Origin: Curtobacterium salicis | Lineage (GTDB): Bacteria > Actinomycetota > Actinomycetes > Actinomycetales > Microbacteriaceae | DNA: 64,000 nt | NCBI RefSeq assembly: GCF_011759505.1 | Contig: NZ_JAAOYO010000001.1 | Span: 124,001-188,000 of the forward strand | Direction of reading: 5' to 3' | Shown: positions 27,330 to 36,704 of the stretch, piece after piece | How positions within the stretch are numbered: position 1 is the stretch's first letter | Layout: each line of letters opens with the position of its first letter | Translations under genes and position numbers: made by a program | Notes under the pieces: generated by a model | What the model was told of the DNA's origin: nothing | What the model saw: only the letters and a program-made list of their open reading frames with translations | The model's database searches: none

Positions 27330-27358
27330 CGTCTCGTCACACCAGCGGTGACGGGACG
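27330..27358 (+). terminator. Hairpin after sigR-rsrA
   Basis: 11-bp stem (27330-27340 with 27348-27358, one G-U pair) and 7-nt loop. It is preceded by two tandem copies of GACGCCGTCCGGTCCC just after the rsrA stop. It overlaps the upstream promoter zone of the next gene. Confidence 0.5.
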
Positions 27359-27379
27359 CTGAGCGGGTAGGGTGCGGAC

Positions 27380-27817
27380 ATGACCGACGCCGAGCCGATC
27401 AGCACCTGGACCGAACCCGACGTCGCCGCGGTGACCGACCTGGTGCGCCTCCTCGGCCACCAGGTGGAACCAGCCGCGATGCAGGCCCGACTCGACCGGC
27501 TCACCGCCGAGGCCGGACACCGCACCTGGGTGGTCCGCGGGGACGACGGTCGACCGATCGCCGTCGCCGGCGCGCAGGTCACGTGGACCTACGCCGGGGA
27601 CGAGCCGACCGCGCAGCTGCTGCTGCTCGTCGTCGACCCGACGGTCAGGAGGCACGGCACCGGATCCGCGCTGCTCGACACCTTCGAGACATGGGCGGCT
27701 GAACAGGGCGCCCGGCGTCTGTCCGCGGTCAGCGCTGCGGCGACCGACAACGCACACCGGTTCTACCAGCGACGCGGCTACCACGAGGCCGGCGTCCGCT
27801 ACACCAGGTTGGTCTAG
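27380..27817 (+). CDS. GNAT-family acetyltransferase
   Basis: 145-aa single-domain N-acetyltransferase using acetyl-CoA. The acetyl-CoA pyrophosphate-binding motif reads VDPTVRRHGTGSALLD (about residues 86-101; R/Q-x-x-G-x-G/A type), and the C-terminal HRFYQRRGYHEAGVRY is typical. The substrate is unknown. TAGGGT (27368-27373) lies 6 nt before the ATG, so the transcript is probably leaderless. It converges on kgd across a large hairpin. Confidence 0.85.
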   Translation: MTDAEPISTWTEPDVAAVTDLVRLLGHQVEPAAMQARLDRLTAEAGHRTWVVRGDDGRPIAVAGAQVTWTYAGDEPTAQLLLLVVDPTVRRHGTGSALLDTFETWAAEQGARRLSAVSAAATDNAHRFYQRRGYHEAGVRYTRLV

Positions 27818-27837
27818 CGAGCAGTCGCCCGCAACGA

Positions 27838-27903
27838 AAAACACCGGTGTTCGTCGGAAACACACACGCAGAGTGCGGTGTGACCGACGAACACCGGTGT
27901 TTT
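27838..27903. terminator. Bidirectional terminator between GNAT and kgd
   Basis: Perfect 20-bp arms (27838-27857 and 27884-27903) start with AAAA and end with TTTT, so RNA from either strand ends in a U-run. The 26-nt loop holds a smaller CACAC/GTGTG repeat. It lies between convergent genes, 4 nt from the kgd stop. Confidence 0.85.
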
Positions 27904-27907
27904 GCTG

Positions 27908-30900
27908 CTACCGCAACGCCCGGTCGATGACGTCGGCGGCCTCCTGCGCACTGCGCTTCGAGGAACCGGTCGCCGGTGCCGCACTCGCCGACCGTGACGA
28001 GACGGACAGCGGTCGACCGTCCAGGTGGGGCGAGAGGTTCATGCAGACGAACGGCCAGGCGCCCTGGTTCTCCGGTTCCTCCTGCGCGAAGACGACCTCG
28101 GCCTCCGGGTAGCTCGCCAGGACCTCGAGGATCCGGTCGAGCGGCAGCGGGGCGAGCTGCTCGAGCCGGACGAGGGCCACGTCGGAGATGCCGCGCTTGT
28201 CCGCCTCGGTCCGCAGGTCGTGGTGGATCTTGCCCGAGTGCAGCACGACCCGGCGCACCGACCCCTTGTCGACGCCCTGCGCGGCCAGACGGTCGTCGTC
28301 CAGGACCTCCTGGAAGGTGCCGGTCGTGAAGTCGTCGACCGCGCTCGTCGCCTGGCGCAGGCGGAGCATCGCCTTCGGCGAGAACACGATGAGCGGCTTC
28401 TGCGGCTTCGCCCACGCCTGACGGCGGAGCAGGTGGAAGTACGACGCGGGGGTCGACGGCCGGGCGACCACCATGTTGTCCTGCGCGCAGAGCTGCAGGT
28501 ACCGCTCGATGCGGCCCGAGGAGTGGTCCGGTCCCTGACCCTCGTAGCCGTGGGGGAGCAGGAGCACCAGGCCGGAGCGCTGGCCCCACTTCTGCTCGGC
28601 CGCCGAGATGAACTCGTCGATCACGGTCTGGGCACCGTTGGCGAAGTCGCCGAACTGCGCTTCCCAGAGCACGAGGGCTTCCGGACGCTCGACCGAGTAG
28701 CCGTACTCGAACGCCATCGCCGCGTACTCGCTGAGCAGCGAGTCGTAGATGAAGAAGCGTGCCTGGTCCTCGGTGAGGTTCGCGAGCGGCAGCCACTCCT
28801 GGCCGTTGGTCCGGTCGTGGAACACCGCCTGGCGCTGCACGAACGTCCCGCGACGGGCGTCCTGACCGGCGAGGCGGACGGGCTTGCCCTCGACCAGGAC
28901 CGAGCCGATCGCCATGAGTTCGGCCATCGCCCAGTCGACCCCACCGGCGCGGGTCATCTCGCGACGCTTGGTGAGGAGCTGCTGCAGCTTCGGGTGGATC
29001 GAGAAGCCCGACGGTGGGTTGCCGTGCGCGTCGCCGATGAGCTCGACGAGCTCCTGCGAGATCGCGGTGTCGTGCACCTCGATCTCGGAGTCGTCGCGCT
29101 GGGCGGTGGGACGCTCGAGGCCGTTCACGGCACCCGAGTCGTCCACCGGGACGGTCGGCATCGTGCCGGTCTGCGCCTCGTGCGTCTCGGCGAACGCGCG
29201 CTCCAGGCGGTCCTGGAAGTCGCGGTGCGCGTCGTCGTACTCCTGCTGGGTGATGTCGCCGCGGCCGACGAGGGCCTCGGTGTACAGGGTGCGGACGGAG
29301 CGCTTCGCCTCGATGAGGTTGTACATCAGCGGCTGCGTCATCGAGGGGTCGTCGCCCTCGTTGTGCCCACGTCGGCGGTAGCAGACGAGGTCGATGACGA
29401 CGTCGCGGTGGAACTCCTCGCGGTACGCGAACGCCAGGTCGGCCACGCGGGCCACGGCCTCCGGGTCGTCGCCGTTGACGTGGAAGACCGGCGCCTGGAT
29501 CGTCTTCGCGACGTCCGTGGAGTACACCGACGTCCGAGCGGACTCCGGCGGCGTGGTGAAGCCGACCTGGTTGTTGATGACCAGGTGCACGGTGCCACCG
29601 GTGCGGTAGCCGCGCAGCTGCGACATCTGCAGGGTCTCGACGACGACGCCCTGGCCCGCCATCGCGGCGTCGCCGTGCACGAGCACCGGCAGCGTGCCGA
29701 ACGTGCCGGCGGGCTTCCGGTCCTGCTTGGCGCGGACGATGCCCTCGAGCACGCCGTCGACGGCTTCGAGGTGCGACGGGTTCGCCGCGATCGTCACCGG
29801 GATGCGCGAACCGTCGGAGGCGCGGAACACGCCCTCGGTGCCCACGTGGTACTTGACGTCGCCGGAGCCCTGCCCGGACACGGTGCCGGGGAGCTGGGTG
29901 CCCTCGAACTCCCGGAAGATCTGGCCGTACGTCTTGCCGGCGATGTTCGTCAGGACGTTGAGACGACCGCGGTGGGCCATGCCGATCGCGACCTCGTCGA
30001 GTCCGGCGACCGAGGCGTGCTGGATGAGCGTGTCGAGGAACGCGATGGTCGACTCGCCGCCCTCGAGCGAGAAGCGCTTCTGCCCGACGTACTTGGTCTG
30101 CAGGAAGGTCTCGAACGCCTCGGCCTCGTTGAGCTTGCCGAGGACCCGCAGCTGCTCGTCCTTCGACGGCTTCGAGTAGGGGACCTCGATGTGCTCCTGC
30201 ACCCAGCGGCGCTGCTCCGGGTCCTGGATGTGCATGTACTCGATGCCGACGGTGCGGCAGTAGGCGTCACGGAGGATGCCGAGCACGTCACGGAGCGGCG
30301 CGGTCGTCGTCCCGGCGAGGCCGCCGGTCACGAACTCCCGGTCGAGGTCCCAGAACGTCAGCCCGTGGCGCTCGATCTCGAGGTCGGGGTGCGTGCGCTG
30401 CCGGTACTCGAGCGGGTCGATGTCGGCCATCAGGTGCCCGCGGACGCGGTAGCTGTTGATGAGCTCCTGCACGCGTGCGGTCTTGTTGACCCGGTGTGCC
30501 AGGTCGACGTTGATGTCGTTCGCCCACTGGATCGGCTTGTACGGGATCCGGAGCGCGGCGAAGATGTCGTCGTAGAAGCCGTGCTGGCCGATCAGCCGCT
30601 CGTGCACCTGCTTGAGGAACTCGCCCGACCCGGCGCCCTGGATGACCCGGTGGTCGTAGGTGCTCGTCAGCGTGATGGTCTTGCCGACGCCGAGCTCGAC
30701 GAGGGTCTTCGGCGCCGAGCCCTGGAACTGCGCCGGGTACTCGAGGGCACCCGCGCCGATGATGCAGCCCTGGCCCTTGGTGAGGCGCGGGACCGAGTGC
30801 ACGGTGCCGATGCCGCCCGGGTTCGTCAGGGAGATCGTCGTGCCCTGGAAGTCCGACGGGGTCAGCTTGCCGTCGCGGGCACGCTTGACGACGTCCTCGT

Positions 30901-31705
30901 AGACGGAGAGGAACTGCCCGAACGTCAGGGTCTCGGCGCGCTTGATGCTCGGGACGAGCAGGGAGCGCGTGCCGTCCTTCTTCGGGACGTCGATCGCGAT
31001 GCCGAGGTTGACGTGCGCCGGGGTGATGACGAAGGGCTTGCCGTCGCGCTCCTCGTAGGAGACGTTCTGGCTCGGGAAGTCCTTGAGCGTCTGGACCATG
31101 GCCCAGCCGATGAGGTGCGTGAAGGAGATCTTCCCGCCGCGGGCCCGGCGCAGGTGGTTGTTGATGACGATCCGGTTGTCGATCATCAGCTTCGCCGGGA
31201 TCGTCCGGACGCTCGTGGCGGTCGGGACGGTGAGCGAGGCGTCCATGTTCGACGCCAGGGTCTTCGCCATGCCCCGGAGCGGGGTGGCGACGTCCTCGTG
31301 GGTCTCTTCGTGCTCGTCGGCGGCGTCGTTGGCCTCGGCCGGGATCGGCTGCGGCGACGGCTGCCGGGAGGTGGTGCGGGCCTGGAGCGGCGCCTTCGTC
31401 TCTCCGGTGGCGGGCTGCTGCGTGGACGACGGGCCGGCGACGGCGGCGGGCTGCTCCGCGGGGGCGTCCTCGGCGGCGGCGGCCTGGGCGGGGGAGGGGG
31501 TCGTGGAGTCGGCGGGGGCATCCGTGCCGGCCGCGGCGTCCGTGCTGCTCGGCTGGGTCCGGTGGTAGCTCTCGAGGACCGGCCACCAGGACTCGTCGAC
31601 GCTGCTCTTGTCGGCGAGGTACTGCTCGTAGAGCTCGTCCACCAGCCACTCGTTCGCGCCGAATTCGCCCGCGGTCTCGTCAGTTCCGGTCAGATGGCTC
31701 GACAC
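27908..31705 (-). CDS. kgd: Multifunctional 2-oxoglutarate metabolism enzyme Kgd (E2o-E1o fusion)
   Basis: Actinobacterial fusion of the 2-oxoglutarate dehydrogenase succinyltransferase (E2o) core and E1o. It works with a separate E2p/E3 in the TCA cycle. The N-terminus has the family GANEWLVDELYEQY segment, then an Ala/Pro-rich linker. The acyltransferase domain follows (TYDHRVIQGAGSGEF) and then the thiamine-diphosphate E1 part with GMAHRGRLNVL, GDAAMAGQG and NNQVGFTT. The GTG at 31705 is chosen by family length (1265 aa). A GTG at 31771 lies 7 nt after TAGGGT and could be a leaderless start adding 22 residues. Confidence 0.93.
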   Translation of the reverse strand: MSSHLTGTDETAGEFGANEWLVDELYEQYLADKSSVDESWWPVLESYHRTQPSSTDAAAGTDAPADSTTPSPAQAAAAEDAPAEQPAAVAGPSSTQQPATGETKAPLQARTTSRQPSPQPIPAEANDAADEHEETHEDVATPLRGMAKTLASNMDASLTVPTATSVRTIPAKLMIDNRIVINNHLRRARGGKISFTHLIGWAMVQTLKDFPSQNVSYEERDGKPFVITPAHVNLGIAIDVPKKDGTRSLLVPSIKRAETLTFGQFLSVYEDVVKRARDGKLTPSDFQGTTISLTNPGGIGTVHSVPRLTKGQGCIIGAGALEYPAQFQGSAPKTLVELGVGKTITLTSTYDHRVIQGAGSGEFLKQVHERLIGQHGFYDDIFAALRIPYKPIQWANDINVDLAHRVNKTARVQELINSYRVRGHLMADIDPLEYRQRTHPDLEIERHGLTFWDLDREFVTGGLAGTTTAPLRDVLGILRDAYCRTVGIEYMHIQDPEQRRWVQEHIEVPYSKPSKDEQLRVLGKLNEAEAFETFLQTKYVGQKRFSLEGGESTIAFLDTLIQHASVAGLDEVAIGMAHRGRLNVLTNIAGKTYGQIFREFEGTQLPGTVSGQGSGDVKYHVGTEGVFRASDGSRIPVTIAANPSHLEAVDGVLEGIVRAKQDRKPAGTFGTLPVLVHGDAAMAGQGVVVETLQMSQLRGYRTGGTVHLVINNQVGFTTPPESARTSVYSTDVAKTIQAPVFHVNGDDPEAVARVADLAFAYREEFHRDVVIDLVCYRRRGHNEGDDPSMTQPLMYNLIEAKRSVRTLYTEALVGRGDITQQEYDDAHRDFQDRLERAFAETHEAQTGTMPTVPVDDSGAVNGLERPTAQRDDSEIEVHDTAISQELVELIGDAHGNPPSGFSIHPKLQQLLTKRREMTRAGGVDWAMAELMAIGSVLVEGKPVRLAGQDARRGTFVQRQAVFHDRTNGQEWLPLANLTEDQARFFIYDSLLSEYAAMAFEYGYSVERPEALVLWEAQFGDFANGAQTVIDEFISAAEQKWGQRSGLVLLLPHGYEGQGPDHSSGRIERYLQLCAQDNMVVARPSTPASYFHLLRRQAWAKPQKPLIVFSPKAMLRLRQATSAVDDFTTGTFQEVLDDDRLAAQGVDKGSVRRVVLHSGKIHHDLRTEADKRGISDVALVRLEQLAPLPLDRILEVLASYPEAEVVFAQEEPENQGAWPFVCMNLSPHLDGRPLSVSSRSASAAPATGSSKRSAQEAADVIDRALR

Positions 31706-31895
31706 AGCCGATCGCCCACTCTCCGTCGATTGATGCTCGTGTGTGTCGTGCAGGGCAACCCTGTCCCGCACGCCGTCAACCCTAGCCGCTCATCCGTGGC
31801 CGTGAGGTGGGAGACGGCGGGTGAGTCGAGCCTCCCGGCCGGGTCCGCGTGCCGCTCCCCGGCGGCCCTCCGCACGCCGCCGTACAGTGGCCGTC

Positions 31896-33335
31896 ATGAG
31901 GTTCTACGAGACGCGGCCGACCCACGACCTGACCTACTCCGACGTCTTCCTCGTCCCCAGCCGGTCGAGCGTGACGAGCCGCTTCGACGTGGACCTGGCC
32001 ACGAACGACGGCACCGGTGCGACGATCCCGATCGTCAGCGCCAACATGAACTCGGTGACGGGTCCGCGGCTCGCTGCGACCCTCGCACGACGGGGCGGTC
32101 TCGGGGTGCTGCCGCAGGACATGCACCTGCAGGACCTCGACGCGGCGATCCGCTGGGTGAAGGCGCAGCCCGTCGACTTCGACTCGGCGATCGACATGGG
32201 CGCCGACGCCACCGTCGCCGAGGCGCTCGGTCAGCTGCTGCCCGTCGAGGGTCGCGGCATCGTCGTCCGTGACGAGGCGGGGGAGTACCTGGGCTGCGTC
32301 CCCGCGACCCGGCTCGCGACCGCCGGGGCCGATGCGGTCCTCGGGGACCTGCTGCACGGCGCGACGACCGCGATCGACGCCGAGGAAGCCGGGTCCTCCC
32401 GTCACGTGTACGACGTGCTCACCGCGGCGGGTGTGGACTTCGCTCCGGTGATGCGGCACGGCAAGGTCGTCGGCACCGTCAGCCCGACCAGCGCCATCCG
32501 CTCCGACATCTACCGACCCGCCGTCGACGCCTCGGGCCGCCTGCGGGTCGCCGCCGCCGTCGGCATCAACGGCGACGTCGCCGCGAAGGCCGCCGCACTC
32601 GCCGACGCCGGGGTCGACGTCCTGGTCCTCGACACCGCACACGGCCACCAGGAGGGCATGATCCGCGCGCTCCGTGCGGTGTCCGCGCTCGACCTCGGCA
32701 TCCCGCTCGTCGCCGGCAACGTCGTCACCGCCGACGCCGTCGCCCACCTGGTCGCCGCGGGGGCGTCGATCATCAAGGTCGGCGTCGGGCCGGGCGCGAT
32801 GTGCACGACCCGCATGATGACCGCCGTCGGGCGTCCGCAGTTCTCCGCCGTCCTCGAGACCGCCGCGGCCGCACGGTCGCTGGGTGCGCACGTCTGGGCC
32901 GACGGCGGCGTCCGCTACCCGCGCGACGTCGCGCTCGCCCTGGCCGCGGGTGCGTCGGCCGTGATGATCGGCTCGTGGTTCGCCGGCACGCTCGAGGCTC
33001 CCGGAGTCCTCCGCCGCGACGACGCCGGCCGCGCCTACAAGGAGAGCTGGGGGATGGCGTCCGCCAAGGCGGTGCGGGAGCGCTTCGAGCGGCTCGACCC
33101 GTACGAGCGGGCCCGCAAGGCGCTCTTCGCCGAGGGGATCTCGTCCTCGACGATCTACCTGGACCCGGAGCGTCCGAGCGTCGAGGACCTGCTCGACATG
33201 ATCACGACGGGCCTCCGCAGCTCCGCCACGTACGCCGGTGCGCAGTCGCTGACCGAGTTCGCCGACCGTGCCCTGGTCGGCATCCAGTCCGCCGCGGGTT
33301 ACGAGGAGGGCAAGCCCCTCCCCGTCAGCTGGTAG
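31896..33335 (+). CDS. guaB1: GuaB1-family IMP dehydrogenase-related protein (GMP reductase)
   Basis: 479 aa. IMPDH/GMPR TIM barrel with an inserted CBS-domain pair at about residues 95-200. The catalytic Cys is residue 303 in GPGAMCTTRMMT, and the start TYSDVFLVPSRSSV is characteristic. The actinobacterial GuaB1 subgroup acts as a GMP reductase, returning GMP to IMP with NADPH, rather than as IMP dehydrogenase. -10 box TACAGT (31883-31888) lies 7 nt before the ATG, a leaderless arrangement. Confidence 0.9.
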   Translation: MRFYETRPTHDLTYSDVFLVPSRSSVTSRFDVDLATNDGTGATIPIVSANMNSVTGPRLAATLARRGGLGVLPQDMHLQDLDAAIRWVKAQPVDFDSAIDMGADATVAEALGQLLPVEGRGIVVRDEAGEYLGCVPATRLATAGADAVLGDLLHGATTAIDAEEAGSSRHVYDVLTAAGVDFAPVMRHGKVVGTVSPTSAIRSDIYRPAVDASGRLRVAAAVGINGDVAAKAAALADAGVDVLVLDTAHGHQEGMIRALRAVSALDLGIPLVAGNVVTADAVAHLVAAGASIIKVGVGPGAMCTTRMMTAVGRPQFSAVLETAAAARSLGAHVWADGGVRYPRDVALALAAGASAVMIGSWFAGTLEAPGVLRRDDAGRAYKESWGMASAKAVRERFERLDPYERARKALFAEGISSSTIYLDPERPSVEDLLDMITTGLRSSATYAGAQSLTEFADRALVGIQSAAGYEEGKPLPVSW

Positions 33336-33345
33336 CCCCCAACCC

Positions 33346-33421
33346 CCCGCAAAACGCAACGTCGGCGTCACCGCGCAGCGCTATAGCGTTGCGGCAAGGC
33401 GCCGGGGTTGCGTTTTGCGGG
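33346..33421. repeat. Nested palindrome, AAACGCAAC family, copy 1
   Basis: Perfect 15-bp outer arms (33346-33360 and 33407-33421) enclose a second inverted repeat around CGCTATAGCG, with CGCAGCG and CGTTGCG on either side. The outer AAACGCAAC/GTTGCGTTT and inner CGCAGCG/CGTTGCG blocks recur at 46877-46948. Here it follows guaB1 in a convergent gap and could terminate transcription. Confidence 0.75.
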
Positions 33422-33426
33422 CTGTA

Positions 33427-33466
33427 GACGGGAGGCTCCGTGCCAGCTGGCACCGCGCCTCCCGTC
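33427..33466. repeat. 40-bp palindromic element, copy 2
   Basis: Same 10-bp arms as copy 1 and a related 20-nt centre (GTGCCAGCTGGCAC core). It lies 6 nt after the nested palindrome in the convergent gap between guaB1 and a CNNM gene. Confidence 0.85.
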
Positions 33467-33482
33467 TGTCTGACCGGTGCGT

Positions 33483-34523
33483 CTACCGGCGTCGGGTGGC
33501 GTCCTCGACGGTGCCGATGAGCTCCTCGAGGATGTCCTCGAGGAACAGGACGCCCGTCGTGCGACCATCCGCGTCGAAGGCCCGCGCCACGTGGCGTCCG
33601 GCCCCACGCATCGTCGCGAGTGCGTCCTCCAGGTCCATCTCCGTGTAGAGCGAGATGAGCTGGCGGATGCGCTTCGGCGGCACCGGGTCGTCGAACTCGT
33701 CCGGCCGCAGGTCGATGACGTCCTTGACGTGCACGTAGCCGGTCGGGTCACCCGCGTCGTCGACCAGGACGTAGCGCGAGAACCCGCGCTGGGCGACGGC
33801 CCGCTCGACCTCGGCGGGTGTCGCGTCCTCGTGCAGGGTGACGAGCCCGGACATCGGGACGGCGACGTCCTTCACCTTCTTCTCGGTGAACTCGAACGCC
33901 ATCCGGAGCGTGCCCGAGTCGTCGGCCAGGGTGCCCTCGCGTCGGGACTGCTCGACGATCGTCTGGACCTCCTCGACGGTGTACGCGCTGACTGCCTCGT
34001 CCTTCGGCTCCACCTTGAACAGGCGCAGCACCGCGTTCGCGACCTCGTTGAGCCCGACGACGACCCAGTGCAGGCCGTGGCCGATGTACCAGAGCGTCGG
34101 CACGAGCAGCAGCGCTGCCCGGTCCGGCATCGAGAACGAGATGTTCTTCGGGACCATCTCGCCGAACACCACGTGCAGGAACGACACGAGCAGCAGCGTG
34201 AAGACGAACGCCACGATGCCGATCACCTCGGCGCTCCAGCCGGTGAGGTGCAGCGGGACCTCGAGCAGGTGGTGGATCGCCGGCTCGGAGACGTTGAGGA
34301 TGAGCAGCGAGCAGACCGTGATGCCGAGCTGCGTGGTCGCGAGCATCCGGGTGGCGTGCTCCATCGCCCACAGCGTCATCTGCGCGGCACGGGAGCCCTC
34401 CTCGGCACGCGGTTCGATCTGCGAGCGTCGGGCAGAGATGACGGCGAACTCCGCGGCGACGAAGAACGCGTTGCCGCCGAGCAGCACGAAGAGCCAGAAG
34501 ATGCCCCACCAGTCGGAACTCAT
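33483..34523 (-). CDS. CNNM/CorC-family membrane protein with CBS domains (second of pair)
   Basis: 346 aa. The N-terminal DUF21/CNNM transmembrane domain has 3-4 helices (NAFFVAAEFAVISARRSQIE near 18-37), followed by a CBS-domain pair (VPMSGLVTLHEDATPAEVERAV ... DVIDL). It lacks the C-terminal CorC_HlyC domain that the partner has. Members are implicated in Mg2+/Co2+ transport, but the direction of transport is not settled for this family. The start overlaps the stop of the upstream paralogue by 4 nt (ATGA). Confidence 0.88.
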   Translation of the reverse strand: MSSDWWGIFWLFVLLGGNAFFVAAEFAVISARRSQIEPRAEEGSRAAQMTLWAMEHATRMLATTQLGITVCSLLILNVSEPAIHHLLEVPLHLTGWSAEVIGIVAFVFTLLLVSFLHVVFGEMVPKNISFSMPDRAALLLVPTLWYIGHGLHWVVVGLNEVANAVLRLFKVEPKDEAVSAYTVEEVQTIVEQSRREGTLADDSGTLRMAFEFTEKKVKDVAVPMSGLVTLHEDATPAEVERAVAQRGFSRYVLVDDAGDPTGYVHVKDVIDLRPDEFDDPVPPKRIRQLISLYTEMDLEDALATMRGAGRHVARAFDADGRTTGVLFLEDILEELIGTVEDATRRR

Positions 34524-35911
34524 CGGGTGGTCTCCTGGTCCGTCGCGGTGGTGCTCGTGGCGGTGCGCTTGCCGCTGCCGCTCCGGGCGCTGCTGCCGAG
34601 GGTGTCCTCGCCGACCGGGTTCGGCGTGTACCGGATCCGGTCGATGCGGCGGCCGTCCAGCCGCTCGATGCGGAAGACGCCGGAGTCGATCGCGACCTCG
34701 TCACCCACCGCGGGCAGGCGGCCGAGCTCCTGCATGAGGAACCCGCCGACGGTCTCGTAGGGACCGTCCTCGGGGACGGTGACGCTCGCGCGGTCCTCCA
34801 GCTCGTCGGGGCGCAGCAGCCCCGGGAAGGTCAGCCACCCGCGGCTGCGGACGACGTCGATGCGTGCCCGGTCGTGCTCGTCGGACACCTCGCCGACGAT
34901 CTCCTCGACCAGGTCCTCGAGCGTGACGACGCCGGCGGTCCCGCCGTACTCGTCGACGACGATGACCATCTGGTAGCCGCGACCGCGGACCTCGGTGAGC
35001 AGGGTGTCGCCGGGCATGGTCTCCGGGACGCGCTCGGCGTCGGTCATCAGGGCGCCGACCGGCACCTCGGGGCGCTTCTCGCGCGGCACCGAGACGGCCT
35101 GCTTGACGTGGACGATCCCGACGACGTCGTCCGCGTCCTCCTCGATGACGGGGAAGCGGCTGAAGCCGGTCCGGCGGGCGAGGGCGATGACCGCCTCGGC
35201 GCTGTCGGACACGCGGATCGTCGACAGGCGCGGGCGCGGGGTCATCACGTCGCTGGCGTTCAGCTCGGAGAAGGACAGCGTGCGTTCGAGCAGCGTTGCG
35301 GTGTCCTGTTCGAGGGAGCCCTCGGACGCGGACCGACGGAGCAGCGAGGTGAGCTCCTCGGCACTGCGCGCACCGGAGAGCTCCTCCTGCGGCTCGATGC
35401 CGATCGCGCGGAGGACGGCGTTCGCGGTGCCGTTGAGCAGGGCGACGGCGGGCTTGAACACGGTGGTGAACCCGACCTGCAGCGGCACCACCAGACGCGC
35501 GGTCTGCAGCGGCAGCGCGAGCGCGAAGTTCTTCGGCACGAGTTCACCGAGGATCATCGACAGCAGGGTCGCGATGACGAGCGCCACGATCGAGCCGACG
35601 GTCTCGACGACGCCCTCGGCCAGGTTCATCGCGAGGAACGGCGCCTCGAGGAGCTTCGCGATCGACGGCTCGAGCAGGTAACCGGTGAGCAGCGTCGTCA
35701 GCGTGATGCCGAGCTGGGCGCTGGACAGGTGCGTCGAGGTGACCTTGAGCGCGCCGATGACGGGGCCGAGGCCGGTCTCACCGCGGTCTCGGCGGGCCTC
35801 GACGTCGGCGCGGTCGAGGTTGACGAGCGCGAACTCGGAGGCCACGAAGACGCCGGTGCCGAGCGTCAGCAGGATGCCGCCGATCAGCATGACGATGTCG
35901 ACGGGGCTCAC
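34520..35911 (-). CDS. CNNM/CorC-family hemolysin-like membrane protein (first of pair)
   Basis: 463 aa from the GTG at 35911, chosen because GAGGTG lies 6 nt upstream; a GTG at 35920 would add three residues. It has a transmembrane DUF21/CNNM domain ([21 protein letters not shown]), a CBS pair starting near [13 protein letters not shown] (about residue 205), and a C-terminal CorC_HlyC domain (about 340-430; [19 protein letters not shown]). Likely role is divalent-cation homeostasis at the membrane. Tandem CNNM genes with a 4-nt overlap are common in this order. Confidence 0.9.
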   Translation of the reverse strand: MSPVDIVMLIGGILLTLGTGVFVASEFALVNLDRADVEARRDRGETGLGPVIGALKVTSTHLSSAQLGITLTTLLTGYLLEPSIAKLLEAPFLAMNLAEGVVETVGSIVALVIATLLSMILGELVPKNFALALPLQTARLVVPLQVGFTTVFKPAVALLNGTANAVLRAIGIEPQEELSGARSAEELTSLLRRSASEGSLEQDTATLLERTLSFSELNASDVMTPRPRLSTIRVSDSAEAVIALARRTGFSRFPVIEEDADDVVGIVHVKQAVSVPREKRPEVPVGALMTDAERVPETMPGDTLLTEVRGRGYQMVIVVDEYGGTAGVVTLEDLVEEIVGEVSDEHDRARIDVVRSRGWLTFPGLLRPDELEDRASVTVPEDGPYETVGGFLMQELGRLPAVGDEVAIDSGVFRIERLDGRRIDRIRYTPNPVGEDTLGSSARSGSGKRTATSTTATDQETTR

Positions 35912-36059
35912 GAGGCGCACCTCGGAGTCGGGCAGCTCACTGTGTGAGCGGCGGGCATGTGATGGTCAGCACTAGGAGGGTCGTCCACAATGCGTCGATC
36001 GTACCGGGCGCTCCCTCGGAGGAAGCGAGAGGACATCAGGAGCCGCCCCGTGCCTCCCG

Positions 36060-36680
36060 TCAGACGGCGGTCGCGAGCTCCTCGAGCGACCGGCGGAGAC
36101 CGGCCGCCGACGTGAAGTGCACGCCCACCGCACCGACGGCGTCCGCACCGACCGCGTTCTCCGCCCGGTTGTCGACGAACACCATCGCGCTCGGATCGAT
36201 GCCGAGCCGCGCGCAGGTCTCGTGGTAGATCGACGCGTCGGGCTTGAGCACGTGCTCCTCCGCGCTCACGACGACCGTCTCGAACAGCGAGCCCATGGGG
36301 GAGCGGCGGTACGGGTCGCCGAAGTCGAAGCCCGCGTTCGAGAGCAGCGCCAGCCGGGTGCCGCCGTCGTGGAGCTCCTCGACGAGGGCCAGGACCTCGG
36401 GGTCGACCTCGAACCAGCCGGTGAAGTCGAGCGCCCACAGGCGGTGGATCTCGGTCACCGACCAGGACCGGCCGGTCCGCTCGGCGATCGCACGCCAGTA
36501 CTCGAGCACCGTCAGGTCGCCACGGTCCAGGTCGTGTCGGAGCTCCTGGTACACCGGGAACAGCGTGTCGGCGTCGAGCCCGGTCGCTTCGAGCAGTGCG
36601 GCCCGGGCGGCGTACGGCGTCCGGCTGATCACCTCGCCGTAGTCGAAGACGACGACACGACCAGGCAGGGACAGGCTCAT
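36060..36680 (-). CDS. HAD-family hydrolase (YihX-like)
   Basis: 206-aa haloacid-dehalogenase-type phosphatase. Motif I is VVFDYGEVI (nucleophile Asp13), motif II LLSNAG, motif III Lys in VLKPDASIYHETCARLG, motif IV FVDNRAEN. The first motif has Gly in place of the usual second Asp, as in YihX-like sugar-phosphate phosphatases. The substrate is unknown. TACGGT lies 7 nt before the ATG, with no ribosome binding site, so translation is probably leaderless. The stop codon lies in a GCCTCCCGTCA sequence resembling an arm of the 40-bp palindrome. Confidence 0.88.
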   Translation of the reverse strand: MSLSLPGRVVVFDYGEVISRTPYAARAALLEATGLDADTLFPVYQELRHDLDRGDLTVLEYWRAIAERTGRSWSVTEIHRLWALDFTGWFEVDPEVLALVEELHDGGTRLALLSNAGFDFGDPYRRSPMGSLFETVVVSAEEHVLKPDASIYHETCARLGIDPSAMVFVDNRAENAVGADAVGAVGVHFTSAAGLRRSLEELATAV

Positions 36681-36687
36681 GCCCGTC

Positions 36688-36697
36688 ACCGTACCGT
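36688..36697. promoter_or_regulatory. Face-to-face overlapping -10 boxes
   Basis: The 10 bases ACCGTACCGT contain TACCGT for the plus-strand gene (36692-36697) and TACGGT for the minus-strand gene (36693-36688), overlapping by 2 bp. Each is exactly 7 nt from its ATG (36705 and 36680). RNA polymerase cannot occupy both at once. Confidence 0.65.
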
Positions 36698-36704
36698 GGG
36701 CACG

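Noticed and set aside
28025-32272. Open frame of 1415 codons antisense to kgd
   Set aside because: It mirrors the kgd codons and has no recognisable domain. Long antisense frames are expected at this G+C content.
36117-36704. Upstream in-frame extension of the NAD(P)HX dehydratase
   Set aside because: It runs antisense through the HAD gene; the dehydratase family begins at the ATG at 36705, with a -10 box 7 nt upstream.
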